The notes under the pieces were generated by a model that was not told the DNA's origin, did not search any database, and was given only the letters and a program-made list of their open reading frames with translations. Below, one piece after another: positions 21,864 to 32,944 of a stretch of 64,000 nucleotides of DNA. The translations under genes were made by a program, and so were the position numbers. The stretch is from Protonemura montana (Eukaryota > Arthropoda > Insecta > Plecoptera > Nemouridae): contig OX387610.1 in assembly GCA_947568835.1 (NCBI GenBank), positions 16,601,050 through 16,665,049 of the forward strand, in the 5' to 3' direction. Numbering within the stretch: the first letter of the stretch is position 1; each line of letters begins with the position of its first letter.

Positions 21864-22440
21864 CCCATTTCTGCACGCACGTTGCTAGGCAACCGGTGGA
21901 ACGGTTCAACGCGTTCCTGAAGACGCTTTGAGTGCTGTGAGTCGTTGACCAATAACAGCTGTCGATTCAATGGGAGAACAAAAACAAAACTTATTTGTGC
22001 CTAATAGCGTTTATATTATTCTTAAACAGGGAAATCTCCTTAAGATTATTATTTAATTATTATCATTGTGTTCAAATACGCGTTTAAATAAAATCTGTCG
22101 TATTTTTTCTTTTTATAATCCGATCATAACTTTTCTATTTCTATTTGTTTTAAGAATGGCTCAAATATAAATTCTCGTGGCGGGATTAAAACGGGCTGTG
22201 ATTAACTACACGTAGTTCTGACGTCATTTTGTTGTATCCTTTGCGTTCGCTTCTGTTTTTTGACGTCATACTGACGTCAGATTTCACTTCATGTCATAAA
22301 AAATGGCGACCCTCGTTTTCGTACGAGATTCAAACGCAAACATTTTAAACAGAGATATTTTATTCAAAATTGGATTTAGAAGAAAATAAAAAAATAGGTG
22401 TTCATTATTTTTTCACAAAAAAAAAAAAAAAATAGTTTAA
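21864..22440. promoter_or_regulatory. Gene-free segment with three CRE-type sites
   Basis: The palindrome TGACGTCA occurs at 22219-22226, 22261-22268 and 22272-22279, three perfect CREB/ATF-type sites within 61 bp. The segment lies about 750 bp beyond the legumain stop codon. Only a 28-codon frame follows (ATG near 22304). A promoter function is possible but no gene is visible downstream. Confidence 0.35.
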
Positions 22441-22690
22441 AATTTAAAGAGATTTTATTGGGGACCGGAATCGGAGTGAATCGGTTGTTTTCTGGTAAAT
22501 GGAATTGGAATCAGATTCGGAATTTATGATTTTACTGAAAAAATTCTATTGAAAATAAACACTTTGTTTATGTGCTCTGTGGGTTGCACTGCTGAGTTTG
22601 CTATTTTTATAATTTTTATTTTGATAAAGTGACCGAACAGAACAATTTAATTCAAAATCAACGTTTTCATTCAGGATGCGCATAGAATAT
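22440..22690 (-). repeat. Dispersed repeat, inverted partner of 30105-30345
   Basis: Contains ggaatcggagtgaatcgg, tttgctatttttataattttt and gaacagaacaattta, which occur in reverse complement at 30105-30345. The latter copy starts acagggaccgg, which suggests a small hAT-like element. The two copies bracket the legumain gene in opposite orientation. Confidence 0.55.
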
Positions 22691-22890
22691 TTATTTTATT
22701 AGGTTATTTTATTTAGATGCATTTAGGAAGCTTGAACTTGGTAATTGTTATAATTTTTTGTGGTTCTTTTGTTATTGGAAAATTGTCAGGAAGCTCTTAC
22801 CCTTGATAAAGTAACAGGTACAAGTTACAAAACGTTGGATAATTCAGCTGTTCTTTACTTAGCATTCAAAACCCAATTGAAATAGTTTTT
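22690..22890 (+). mobile_element. Penelope-type 3' end, subfamily 2
   Basis: Contains ttagatgcatttaggaagc, the stem cttgataaagtaac with gttacaaaacgtt, and tttacttagcattcaaaac. It is the same family as 11940-12260 but the hairpin region differs (cttgataaag in place of ctgaagaag), as also at 28690-29035. Confidence 0.7.
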
Positions 22891-23020
22891 GCTAAAATAA
22901 TATCTAAATTGCTGAACCTTTTAAAACATTGGCTAAGTGCTAATTTATCAGTGGCTCGTTAATTCACTAACAGACCGTTAACAATAAAAAAAACGATCTG
23001 ATTGACTGTTGCCAAACAAA

Positions 23021-26000
23021 TTATAAATTAACAGACTTTAAGTTGCCGCGTTGCTTGATCTTCAAGCAAACGTCGTCCATGGCCTTCTTAAATCTCGGCA
23101 AGCTTTGCACGTCTTCTGCGCACGCGTTCACCAGCACATAAAGCTGCCGCAGCGCGTGGGGTTGCCGTGGAAACTCAAAGCACGTCGCTCGGAAATACGT
23201 GGCCAGCTCGCGATAGCACGGGAAAGTTCCGGGAGACAGCGGAAGTCGCTGCAATTTCACGCGTGCTGCGTACGTCGAGTCCCCGCGCGAAGCGTGCTTC
23301 AAGATGGCGTCCACCGTAGCTTCGACATCGCGTCGCGACGACATCGCAGCTCGTAGCTGCGACTGGAGCACGCGCCGCGTGACTTTGTCCGTGCAGGACT
23401 CGAGCTGACGGTGAAGTCGTGCCAGAGGAACTAAGTGACTCGGGACAGCGTCCTGAAGCAACAGATATTCCATCCTTATGAGGCAAAGACTAGCACAGAT
23501 AAAGCTTGCACAGATATTCCATCCTTATGAGGCAAAGACTAGCAAAGATAAAGCTTGCACAGATATTTCATCCTTATGAGGCAAAGACTAGCACAGATAA
23601 AGCTTGCACAGATATTCCATCCTTGTGAGGCAAAGACTAGCAAAGATAAAGCTTGCACAGATATTCCATCCTTATGAGGCAAAGACTAACACAGATAAAG
23701 CTTGCACAGATATTCCATCCTTATGAGGCAAAGACTAGCACAGATAAAGCTTGCATAGATATTACATCCTTATGAGGCAAAGACTAGCACAGATAAAGCT
23801 TGCACAGATATTCCATCCTTATGAGGCAAAGACTAGCACAGATAAAGCTTGCACAGATATTCCATCCTTATGAGGCAAAGACTAGCAAAGATAAAGCTTG
23901 CACAGATATTTCATCCTTATGAGGCAAAGACTAGCACAGATAAAGCTTGCACAGATATTCCATCCTTATGAGGCAAAGACTAGCAAAGATAAAGCTTGCA
24001 CAGATATTCCATCCTTATGAGGCAAAGACTAGCACAGATAAAGCTTGCACAGATATTCCATCCTTATGAGGCAAAGACTAGCACAGATAAAGCTTGCACA
24101 GATATTACATCCTTATGAGGCAAAGACTAGCACAGATAAAGCTTGCACAGATATTCCATCCTTGTGAGGCAAAGACTAGCACAGATAAAGCTTGCACAGA
24201 TATTCCATCCTTATGAGGCAAAGACTAACACAGATAAAGCTTGCACAGATATTCCATCCTTATGAGGCAAAGACTAGCACAGATAAAGCTTGCACAGATA
24301 TTCCATCCTTATGGGGCAAAGACTAACACAGATAAAGCTTGCACAGATATTCCATCCTTATGAGGCAAAGACTAGCACAGATAAAGCTTGCACAGATATT
24401 CCATCTTTATGAGGCAAAGACTAGCACAGATAAAGCTTGCACAGATATTCCATCCTTATGAGGCAAAGACTAGCACAGATAAAGCTTGCACAGATATTCC
24501 ATCCTTGTGAGGCAAAGACTAGCACAGATAAAGCTTGCACAGATATTCCATCCTTATGAGGCAAAGACTAGCACAGATAAAGCTTGCACAGATATTCCAT
24601 CCTTATGAGGCAAAGACTAGCACAGATAAAGCTTGCACAGATATTCCATCTTTATGAGGCAATTATCTCACCTCTAGCGGGGAAGGGGTGGGGCCCGTTG
24701 CCGTGGAAACAACGTCGTTGCTTGCCATGCGGAAACCAATGAAGTCGGAGACATGGGATGAGCCGAGGTCAAGGTCACCGTACTCCTCGACGTGGCTTGA
24801 GTTGGTAGCACTGCGCACGCGCTCAAACTGCTGGTGAAGCGTCTCCCTGAAAGCATCGGAGTTGGTAGCACTGCTGCTCATCTAAAGCGGTTCTGCGTTT
24901 CTGCGAGCAAAGATGCCAGCGTTGCACTTATAGGTTGAAGTTACCCTAATGTCAATCAAAAATTTCATCAAACTGTTCCCAACAATAAATAAAAATATAT
25001 ATATTTTAAGAAATTCGATGGCTTGTGAAAATATTCTAAATTTGCATAACATTTTTAGTAATTTTTCAGTTTGAACCTTTCTGTGCCTGTCATTTGGCGT
25101 GGAAAAAGGACATCAAATTCTGGGAATGAAAAGACTTGACTGTATTTTCCATGTCTGGTGTCTCAGTCAGTAGCCCTGAGTACGATAGTCCGGAAGAGAG
25201 CGCTGGCCAGACCACGGTTTGCTTGCCTCAACAGCACGTGGTGCTCGGCATCGGCCATCCAGCTCACGCTGAAGACGTCTCCCAGGTACGTTTGACGCAA
25301 GTCATCGAAGAAACAGGCGTACGACGATTCCCGGGGGTCTGCGGCTGTCGTGGCAAAGACTGGAACCGGGCGTGGAAAAAGTGTCATAGCACAGAAAGTT
25401 TCGATTTATCAATCTCGGTGCACTTTAGTAATCCCGAGAATATCCTGGGTGGAATACAGTATGGGGAAAATTGGGAGGATTGATTGATTGATTTGTAGTG
25501 TTTAACAACGCACTGTTTTGACATCTGGTCATGTAGCACTGGTCTAATGGCGTCGGGGAATGAGTGGATGATGATGAACCTAACCAAGCCTAGAAGGAAC
25601 GGGAACCCCGGTGCCGGCACGTAGCCTACTTCTGTCGAAGACCAAGGGGATCACCGGCTTAACGTCCCTTCCGAAGGACGGTACAACGCGAACAACAGGA
25701 TTCCTCCACAAATCCAAGCTGTCGAGAGGTTGATAAGCAAGGCGAGTGAAGTTGCTGTAGGTACTAATTTTCTTCCCTCCAACCTCTCTCCCAAACAGAA
25801 CTGGTCATGTGTATGATGGTCACCCATCCAATACCTGACACAGCGCAGTGTTGCTTAACTTTCATCCCTCCAACCTCTCTCCCGAACAGAACTGGTCATG
25901 TGTATGATCGTCACCCATCCAATACCTGACACAGCGCAGTGTTGCTTAACTTTCATCCCTCCAACCTCTCTCCCGAACAGAACTGGTCATGTGTATGATG

Positions 26001-29000
26001 GTCACCCATCCAATACCTGACCCAGCACAGTGTTGCTTAACTTTCATCCCTCCAACCTCTCTATCGAACAGAACTGGTCATGTGTATGATGGTCACTCAT
26101 CCAATACCTGACTCAGCGCAGTGTTGCTTAACTTTCATCCCTCCAACCTCTCTCCCGAACATAACTGGTCATGTGTATGATGGTCACCCATCCAATACCT
26201 GACCCAGCGCAGTGTTGCTTAACTTCAGTGATCTGACGAGAACCGGTGTTTCCAACACGACAAACCGTTCGGTCCAAAGGTACTGGGCACATGCCATAAG
26301 CTCCCATAAAAACACCACTGGCCCTCACTTCACCGAGCTACTGACATAGAAATGGTCTTAGGTCCACTAGAACACATGGCACGACCTGTCATAATATTTA
26401 CTATTCTTGTTTAAACTATATCCATCTAACTTAGCCGAGAGTTAAAACATTTCGACTGGAATGTCAGCAGTGGTTGTCTATTTCTTATCCATGTTTAGTT
26501 AAAGTTGGAGCTGGGACTCACTTTTGATGTTATCAGGCAGGATGGACTCGAACATTGACCCCGACTCGCACGCTTCGATGTAAAGCACCATCTGTAATAC
26601 AATACCATTCAAACGGCAGTCAACACTTTAAACACGAGTCAATCCCAGGTTCCCATGTGGAGGGAGAACTTGGATCTTAGTTCCTATCCACTTGTAAGTT
26701 ATCGCCTCAACCATTCCGTTGCTTCGTCTTTTTTATTTTATTTATTTGAAGGTAAATAGATTTGGTATTACAATAATAGCCAGAGGCTAATAGAATTACA
26801 ATTTAATTATATTAAATTGTGTGGTTAGTTTATAAATGGACAGTGGAATTTCACATTTTTTGGAAATGTCATTATATCGTGGGGCAGCGCAGTCCACAGT
26901 CTAATTGATCAGGCCAAGAAGGCTTGATGGCCCATGTTGCTATTGTACCCAGGGAGGTACAAGAAGGCTTGATGGCCCATGTCGCTATTGTACCTAGGGA
27001 GATACAAGAAGGCTTGATGGCCCATGTCGCTATTGTACCCAGGGAGTTACAAGAAGGCTTGATGGCCCATGTTGCTATTGTACCCAGGGAGATACAAGAA
27101 GGCTTGATGGCCCATGTTGCTATTGTACCCAGAGAGGTACAAGAAGGCTTGATGGCCCATGTCGCTATTGTACCTAGGGAGGTACAAGAAGGCTTGATGG
27201 CCCATGTCGCTATTGTACTTAGGGAGGTACAAGAAGGCTTGATGGCCCATGTTGCTAGTGTACCTAGGGAGATACAAGAAGGCTTGATGGCCCATGTTGC
27301 TATTGTACCCAGGGAGATACAAGAAGGCTTGATGGCCCATGTTGCTAGTGTACCCAGGGAGATACAAGAAGGCTTGATGGCCCATGTTGCTATTGTACCC
27401 AGGGAGGTACAAGAAGGCTTGATGGCCCATGTTGCTATTGTACCCAGGGAGGTACAAGAAGGCTTGATGGCCCATGTTGCTATTGTACCTAGGGAGGTAC
27501 ATTTTCAGAGGGTGCTCATTTTTCACAGTTTTGACCCCAAGCAATGTTTGCTCTAACACATGCAAGGCACAACTTTTAACCCTGGACCAACCCACCAGTT
27601 CAATTGAACTGCGAAAACGCCAAAGAATGTGTTGTCAAAGAATAGCAAAGTCCTACTGAAGATGGAATTGAGAAACATCACCTAACGTTGCAATTCTAAA
27701 CTACACTATTCCCTATGCGACTGCCCAGCAATCCAACGCGCCGTGTTTGCGTCTTGTACCAACCTTAGCGAAACGCTTGCGAGCGGCCATCTTGCTGAGC
27801 GTCTTCTCCAGGTCGTCTGCGTAGAGCTCTTGGTTGGGGAACGCCAGCAAGCCGGGGGCGCCGTGGTCCACAAAGTTGATGAATACGTGATCAAGCGGCC
27901 CACTGTCCAGAACTCGGCCGGTTCCAACACCTACCAACCCCTGGAAAACAAAAACATCATCGTCATGTCCATGTCAATCTTACCCACTGCCATGGTGATT
28001 GCCTGATTGCTTTGTGGTGTTTAACGACGCACTGGAAACCTAAGCTAGCCTAGAAGGGAGGAGGGGAAACCCAGTGCCGGCACGTAGCCTACTCCTGTCG
28101 AAGAGCACCAAGGGGACCACCGGCTTAACGTCCCTTCCGAAGGACGGTACAACACGAACAACAGGATTCCTCCACAAATCCATGCTGTCGAGAGGTTGAT
28201 AAGCAAGACGAGTGAAGTTGCTGTACTAACTTTCATCCCTACCAATACCTTTCAATGTGTGACTAGGACTCAAGCATAGAGGGTGCAGAAATTAAACGTC
28301 TCCCGAACGTTACATTCAAATCAGTCCTGCCGTTTGGTCAGAAGCTTGCAAACAAACACATAAAACAAACAACAGGTCAAATTGAGTCTTGTTGTTGTTT
28401 GGTTCACCTTAGCGTCGCCAGCGAGGACCTTCAGGAAGTTGTCCGGGTTGACGTCAGCACCGACGTAGTCCTTGGGGACGCCGGCGTACACGTCGCTGCC
28501 GTTGGGCGAGTTTATCAGTATACCCGGCGTGGGATTGCTGTGAACACCAGAGCAATGTATCCAGCCACGAGCATCGAGAGTTGAGGGGCTTTTTGGGAAT
28601 GAAATGTGTCGTTGACCACTTTGCACGCGGATCAGCAGTGGTTTATCCACTCTTTTAATGGGACATGCAATTTGGGTGCCAAGATTTCCATACACATACT
28701 TGGTTAGTTAGAAAAAAACGCCAATTTATTCAGGATTTGATATTAGAAAATACAAAACACGTTAGTTTTTTAGTCATTGACCCTGATTATTTTATTTAGA
28801 TGCATTTAGGAAGCTTGCACTTCGCAATTGTTATCATTTTGTATGGTTCTTTTGTTTTTAGAAAATTGTCAGGACTGCTCTTACCCTTGATAAAGTAACA
28901 GGTACAAGTTACAAAACGTTATGAAATTTTTTTGTTCTTTACTTAGCATTGAAAACCCAGTTGAAATAGTTTTTGTTAAAACTAGTGCTAAGATTACATC

Positions 29001-29878
29001 AAGTAGACATGAGTCTAAAAACTATCACATCAAGAGGGTGGATATTTCTTGTGTCGAAGAGGGAAGCGATCTCGCTCAAAGCCGACATGCTTACTCGGCA
29101 CTGTACGCTACGTCGTCGTACATCATCACAATGATGTTCTCGTCTGGGATCCCGTTCTTGTGCAGGATTTGGTAAGCGTGACACAGGTCTGCCTGCAAGA
29201 TGGACACCGATCTCAATTAAACTGGATTTATTTATTTGTTGCTTTTTACAGCGCACAGTTTTGTACATTGGGAAAGGTATTGTTATATTATAAACTGCTA
29301 AAACTAATAAATTAGACTAATACTAATTCAGTACATTCACAAAAAAGTATTTATCTGATCATTTGATCGCAGCCAACCTCTTATCGTGCGATTAATGAAA
29401 CAATTTCTCCTTACTTAAGTCATAGCACCTTTTTCCCTAAGCTTGTGTTCATTCCTTAAATTAATTCCCTCTTGTAACTTGTCTCCCATCTCTTCTGCTT
29501 GCATAGTGCATTACGTATGGCACCCTGCCTCGCCTTTTCCCTTCTCTAGTTGATACTTTAGGATAATGGTTGCCACGGAGAGACTGCGAGATCTTGATGT
29601 CGTGCAAATCAGTTGTGTTATATCAAACAACCCAGACATGAGAGTGCAAGTCATGGTAGCCTAAATAAGTTGGCGTTTGTTTCAATGAAATGTCACCAAC
29701 TGCAAGCGTTTGCACGCCTAACCTCTTCCGAGCCCCGAGTTACCTGATGTCTGTAGTTGTCGTAGCCGTTGGAACCGGCCACTAGGACGGCCCATATCTT
29801 GCCCCCGGCGGGCAACGCCAGCCCCGGGGCTGAAAGCAGAGTTACAATCGCTAGACAGACACACACATTAGCTTCCAT
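23021..29878 (-). CDS. LGMN: Legumain-like asparaginyl endopeptidase, eight coding exons
   Basis: Lysosomal cysteine protease of family C13 that cleaves after Asn. Coding exons in gene order: 29878-29744, 29192-29095, 28537-28408, 27940-27764, 26591-26522, 25359-25238, 24881-24672, 23452-23021; phases agree and give 457 aa. The start ([19 protein letters not shown]) gives a signal peptide, followed by [18 protein letters not shown]. His147 (NFVDHGAPG) and Cys188 ([10 protein letters not shown]) form the catalytic dyad. The conserved [14 protein letters not shown] follows. The C-terminal 143 residues correspond to the inhibitory prodomain, with regularly spaced Cys. Length is slightly above the usual 430-440 aa. 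Most junctions have clear GT-AG signals; the exon-4 donor (gttggt) and exon-6 donor (gtgctg) are weak. Introns contain 49-bp and 45-bp minisatellites, 5S-SINEs and Penelope debris. It looks functional. Confidence 0.93.
23466..24661. repeat. 49-bp minisatellite filling legumain intron 7, about 24 copies
   Basis: The unit contains gcacagatattccatcc, ttatgaggcaaagac and gataaagctt, with 49-bp spacing. It starts 13 bases beyond the acceptor side of exon 8 (23452) and reaches to within 10 bases of the exon-7 donor (24671), so the 1.22-kb intron is almost entirely repeat. Copies differ by single bases (agcaaag/agcacag, cttatg/cttgtg). Confidence 0.96.
24882..25237. other. Legumain intron 6, no other feature
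   Basis: AT-rich intron sequence between legumain exons 6 and 7. No repeat or second gene is recognised. Confidence 0.6.
25476..26272 (-). mobile_element. 5S-derived SINE in legumain intron 5 with internal 91-bp amplification
   Basis: On the minus strand the head (caccggttctcgtcagatc near 26240, agttaagcaacactgcgc) is followed by about five copies of the 91-bp unit (25790-26225), then the SINE body and the tail with a tttaacaacgcactg end (25476-25520). It shows a single SINE caught with its head already amplified in tandem. Confidence 0.82.
26918..27507. repeat. 45-bp minisatellite in legumain intron 4, 13 copies
   Basis: The unit contains caagaaggcttgatggccc and attgtacccagggaggta. Because 45 is a multiple of three, frames stay open on both strands (plus: [15 protein letters not shown] repeated; minus: [15 protein letters not shown] repeated). 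It lies inside an intron of the minus-strand gene, and no signal suggests that either frame is used. Confidence 0.95.
28000..28235 (-). mobile_element. 5S-derived SINE body, head missing
   Basis: The minus strand carries the SINE body (cagcatggatttgtggagg, accgtccttcggaagggac) and tail up to tttaacgacgcactgg, but lacks the 5S-like head. It lies in legumain intron 3. Confidence 0.75.
28690..29035 (+). mobile_element. Penelope-type 3' end, subfamily 2, in legumain intron 2
   Basis: Contains ccatacacatacttggttag, gaccctgattattttattt, cttgataaagtaac, gttacaaaacgtt and tagacatgagtctaaaaac, collinear with 11965-12260 and 32204-32361. It ends about 60 bases before the exon-2 donor side (29095). Confidence 0.78.
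29193..29743. other. Legumain intron 1
   Basis: The intron between the signal-peptide exon and exon 2. It contains a 28-bp A/T-rich stretch and no other recognisable gene. Confidence 0.6.
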
Positions 29879-30104
29879 CTTCGACGCAGTGTTGACTCTA
29901 TCTGCCGGGATGGGCTCGAGAGGTCGTAGGTTAGCGAGATAATGTCTGGGGCAACGACCCTGGGCCAAGGACACAGAGGTTGCATAGGGCAAGACTGCCA
30001 ACGTTGGGAGGTAAACAAGGAAACGTGTTTGTAACATACATGCGTTTAGCTTTTAGGTAATGCCTTCCTGTAAAATCAATTTAATGACTCGACTCTAAAA
30101 GAGC
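29879..30104 (-). promoter_or_regulatory. Legumain 5' flank/leader
   Basis: Upstream sequence of the legumain start. The reading frame is open upstream of the chosen ATG, with another ATG at 30037, but only the ATG at 29878 gives a proper signal peptide directly at the N-terminus. No TATA box is evident. The promoter probably lies here or in the adjoining repeats. Confidence 0.35.
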
Positions 30105-30345
30105 TTTGATACAGGGACCGGAAGTTTTTTATTTTTTGATTCCGATTCCATGTTGTTACACAAAATATGAATTGCAATTCCGAATTCAGAAAGCTCATAA
30201 GAAGACCTTCGATTCCAGAAAACGCACATTAAAAATGTTAACTTTAATTTTAATTGTTCTGTTCAGTCTCTGGCAAAATACAAATTATAAAAATAGCAAA
30301 CTTAGTAGTGTAGCCCACCACCACATAGACAAGTGTAGCCCACCA
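30105..30345 (+). repeat. Dispersed repeat starting CAGGGACCGG
   Basis: Inverted partner of 22440-22690. The start acagggaccggaag resembles the hAT terminus seen at 39181 and 61460 (CAGGGACCCG), so it may be a relative. It lies between the legumain leader and the hairpin satellite. Confidence 0.5.
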
Positions 30346-30349
30346 CCAC

Positions 30350-31313
30350 ATAGACTGCCGCCTGGCTGCCCTGGCCAGTCCGACACTAGCCATGCCCAGT
30401 GTCGGACTGGCTGGACTGCCGCCTGGCTGCCCTGGCCAGTCCAACACTAGCCATGCCCAGTGTCGGACTGGTTGGACTGCCGTCTGGCTGCCCTGGCCAG
30501 TCCAACACTAGCCATGCCCAGTGTCGGACTGGCTGGACTGCCGCCTGGCTGCCCTGGCCAGTCCGACACTAGCCATGCCCAGTGTCGGACTGGCTGGACT
30601 GCCGCCTGGCTGCCCTGGCCAGTCCTACACTAGCCATGCCCAGTGTCAGACTGGCTGGACTGCCGCCTGGCTGCCCTGGCCAGTCCGACACTAGCTATGC
30701 CCAGTGTCGAACTGGTTGGACTGCCGCCTGGCTGCCCTGGCCAGTCCGACACTAGCTATGCCCAGTGTCGGACTGGTTGGACTGCCGCCTGGCTGCCCTG
30801 GCCAGTCCGACACTAGCCATGCCCAGTGTCGGACTGACTGGACTGCCGCCTGGCTGCCCTGGCCAGTCCGACACTAGCCATGCCCAGTGTCGGACTGGCT
30901 GGACTGCCGCCTGGCTGCCCTGGCCAGTCCGACACTAGCCATGCCCAGTGTCGGACTGGTTGGACTGCCGCCTGGCTGCCCTGGCCAGTCCGACACAAGC
31001 CATGCCCAGTGTCGGACTGGTTGGACTGCCGCCTGGCTGCCCTGGCCAGTCCAACACTAGCTATGCCCAGTGTTGGACTGGCTGGACTGCCGCCTGGCTG
31101 CCCTGGCCAGTCCGACACTAGCCATGCCCAGTGTCGGACTGGCTGGACTGCCGCCTGGCTGCCCTGGCCAGTCCGACACTAGCTATGCCCAGTGTCGGAC
31201 TGGCTGGACTGCCGCCTGGCTGCCCTGGCCAGTCCGACACTAGCCATGCCCAGTGTCAGACTGGCTGGACTGCCGCCTGGCTGCCCTGGCCAGTCCGACA
31301 CTAGCCATGCCTG
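30350..31313. repeat. 61-bp satellite of perfect hairpins, about 16 copies
   Basis: Unit spacing is 61 bp (ccgcctgg at 30541, 30602, 30663). Inside each unit CCAGTCCGACACT is followed after about ten bases by its exact complement AGTGTCGGACTGG. The unit is GC-rich in an AT-rich setting. Open frames on both strands are repeat artefacts. The array begins about 470 bp upstream of the legumain ATG. Confidence 0.95.
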
Positions 31314-31331
31314 TATAGATACAACCTCATT

Positions 31332-31556
31332 GTGCTCACAAAAAAAAACATAGAAGCTCACGTCACAAACGGGCAAATACACAACCACGACACTCGGCAG
31401 AAGGGCAAGATTGCTGTCCAAGGGCACCACCTGTCCTTGTACAGTCAAAGCCCCTCATACGCTGGAGCACCCTTTTTGAATCACCTTCCTACTCATATAA
31501 GATGCGAGGAAGACGACGCAGCCTTTAATATCAAACCCATTCTTCTCAACAGCTGA
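31332..31556 (+). pseudogene. C-terminal remnant of a LINE reverse transcriptase
   Basis: The 74-aa frame has the usual end pattern of CR1/Jockey-type polyproteins: HNHDTRQKGK, then YAGAPFLNHLPTHIR and a final FNIKPILL. The rest of the element is missing, so it is a 5'-truncated copy. The family assignment rests on this pattern only. Confidence 0.5.
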
Positions 31557-32071
31557 GTATTTTCATATACAAACTTAATTTATTATATTTTCATTTTGTT
31601 GCATTGACTTTTGTTTATATGTTTTACTGACTATGTTTATATCATCTATGTATGATCACAGATCAACCCAAACAACATTATTACTAAGCACACACCTAAA
31701 TTAGTCCAAGCTTTTCTCCTCAGAGCGTTTTTTAGAGGTGTTGCATTTGTTTAATACAACCAATTGTTTCAATTATAGACCACTTTTTTTTGTTCAGTTT
31801 TAATCAGTAGGTACTGCCTATCTGTATTTTTGAAACCATTAGATTTTACTTCCTTCATATTTGGTTCTCTCTAATAGGTAACTTAACAATTCCTAATAGG
31901 TACAAATGATCAACTAAATGGTTTATTGGCATGTTTTATCAGGAGTTTATAGTATCATAGTTTATACTATGGGGGAAGATGCTTATCTGAGAAACAACAT
32001 AAGTGTTCTTTTCTACCCCAAAATTGTACTTGAATTATGAACACCGATGTGCATTGAGCTGTTTTTTAAAT
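31557..32071. other. AT-rich sequence, no gene seen
   Basis: Possibly the 3' untranslated part of the LINE remnant. No longer frame or repeat is recognised. Confidence 0.4.
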
Positions 32072-32081
32072 AGAGAGTATA

Positions 32082-32361
32082 TTTTTAGAAAAACTATTTG
32101 AACTGGGTTTTGAATGCTAAGTAAAGGGCTACTAAATTTCCCGACGTTTCGCAACATATACTAGTTACTTCTTCAGAGGTTTGAGCAGTCCTCAGACCAA
32201 TAAAGGACTGCTCAAACCTCTGAAGAAGTAACTAGTATATGTTGCGAAACGTCGGGAAATTTAGTAGCCCTTTACTTAGCATTCAAAACCCAGTTCAAAT
32301 AGTTTTTCTAAAAACTTGTGCTAAGGATAAATTAAATAGACATGAGTCTAAAAACCATCAT
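32082..32361. mobile_element. Palindromic Penelope terminal insertion with target duplication
   Basis: The arms 32082-32192 and 32204-32314 are identical in inverted orientation over 111 bp, with an 11-bp spacer. Each arm is the Penelope 3' end (ctgaagaagtaac, gttgcgaaacgtcggg). A further 47 bp continues the right arm (tagacatgagtctaaaaac). The insertion is flanked by agagagtata at 32072-32081 and 32362-32371, a 10-bp target duplication. Confidence 0.88.
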
Positions 32362-32944
32362 AGAGAGTATATTGTTCTGATGTTTTATTATTTTGTATTT
32401 GACTTTTCTTACTCAAAAAGTTATTTAATGTGCAAGGAATGAATCTCCTATTTAAGCAAGAATCTTAAAACGGATCATGTTTTTGTAGTCAGAGTATTAT
32501 TGTAGCATTGTAGGCTGTAAGTAGTCTATAATATTCTGATGTTTTATATTGCTGTATGAACTAACAGTTGACAAACAGTTTTTAAATTAATTAAATGTGT
32601 CATTTAACATTTAATCTTGAGAGTCATGTCTAATGGTTTTTAAGTCTGGACCCTCGATTTAAAAACATCTACCTATTGGAAGTCAGAATGCGGTCCTACA
32701 GCATTGATATTCAATGTAAATACTTTCAAACTCTCTAAAATACATTTCAATTAAAATGAAAATATTTTACTGTGATCTAAAGAAAATTGTTTAAATAATT
32801 TATTTTATCTATTATCTTTTAGCTAGACGATTTTTTTAAATCATCTATTATTTTTTATAGATAAGCAAATTCCTAATTATTTTTATTTTTAAATAGATTA
32901 AAAATAATTCACTAGTCACAACACTGATTATTTCTAATTAATTA
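32362..32944. repeat. Dispersed repeat at 32680-32890 and flanking AT-rich DNA
   Basis: 32680-32890 is the inverted partner of 1180-1400 (gcggtcctacagcattgat; ctattatcttttagctagac). The rest shows no gene. Confidence 0.5.

Noticed and set aside
26924..27595. Long open frames on both strands through the 45-bp array
   Set aside because: They follow from a unit length divisible by three and lie inside a legumain intron; no start or splice context supports them.
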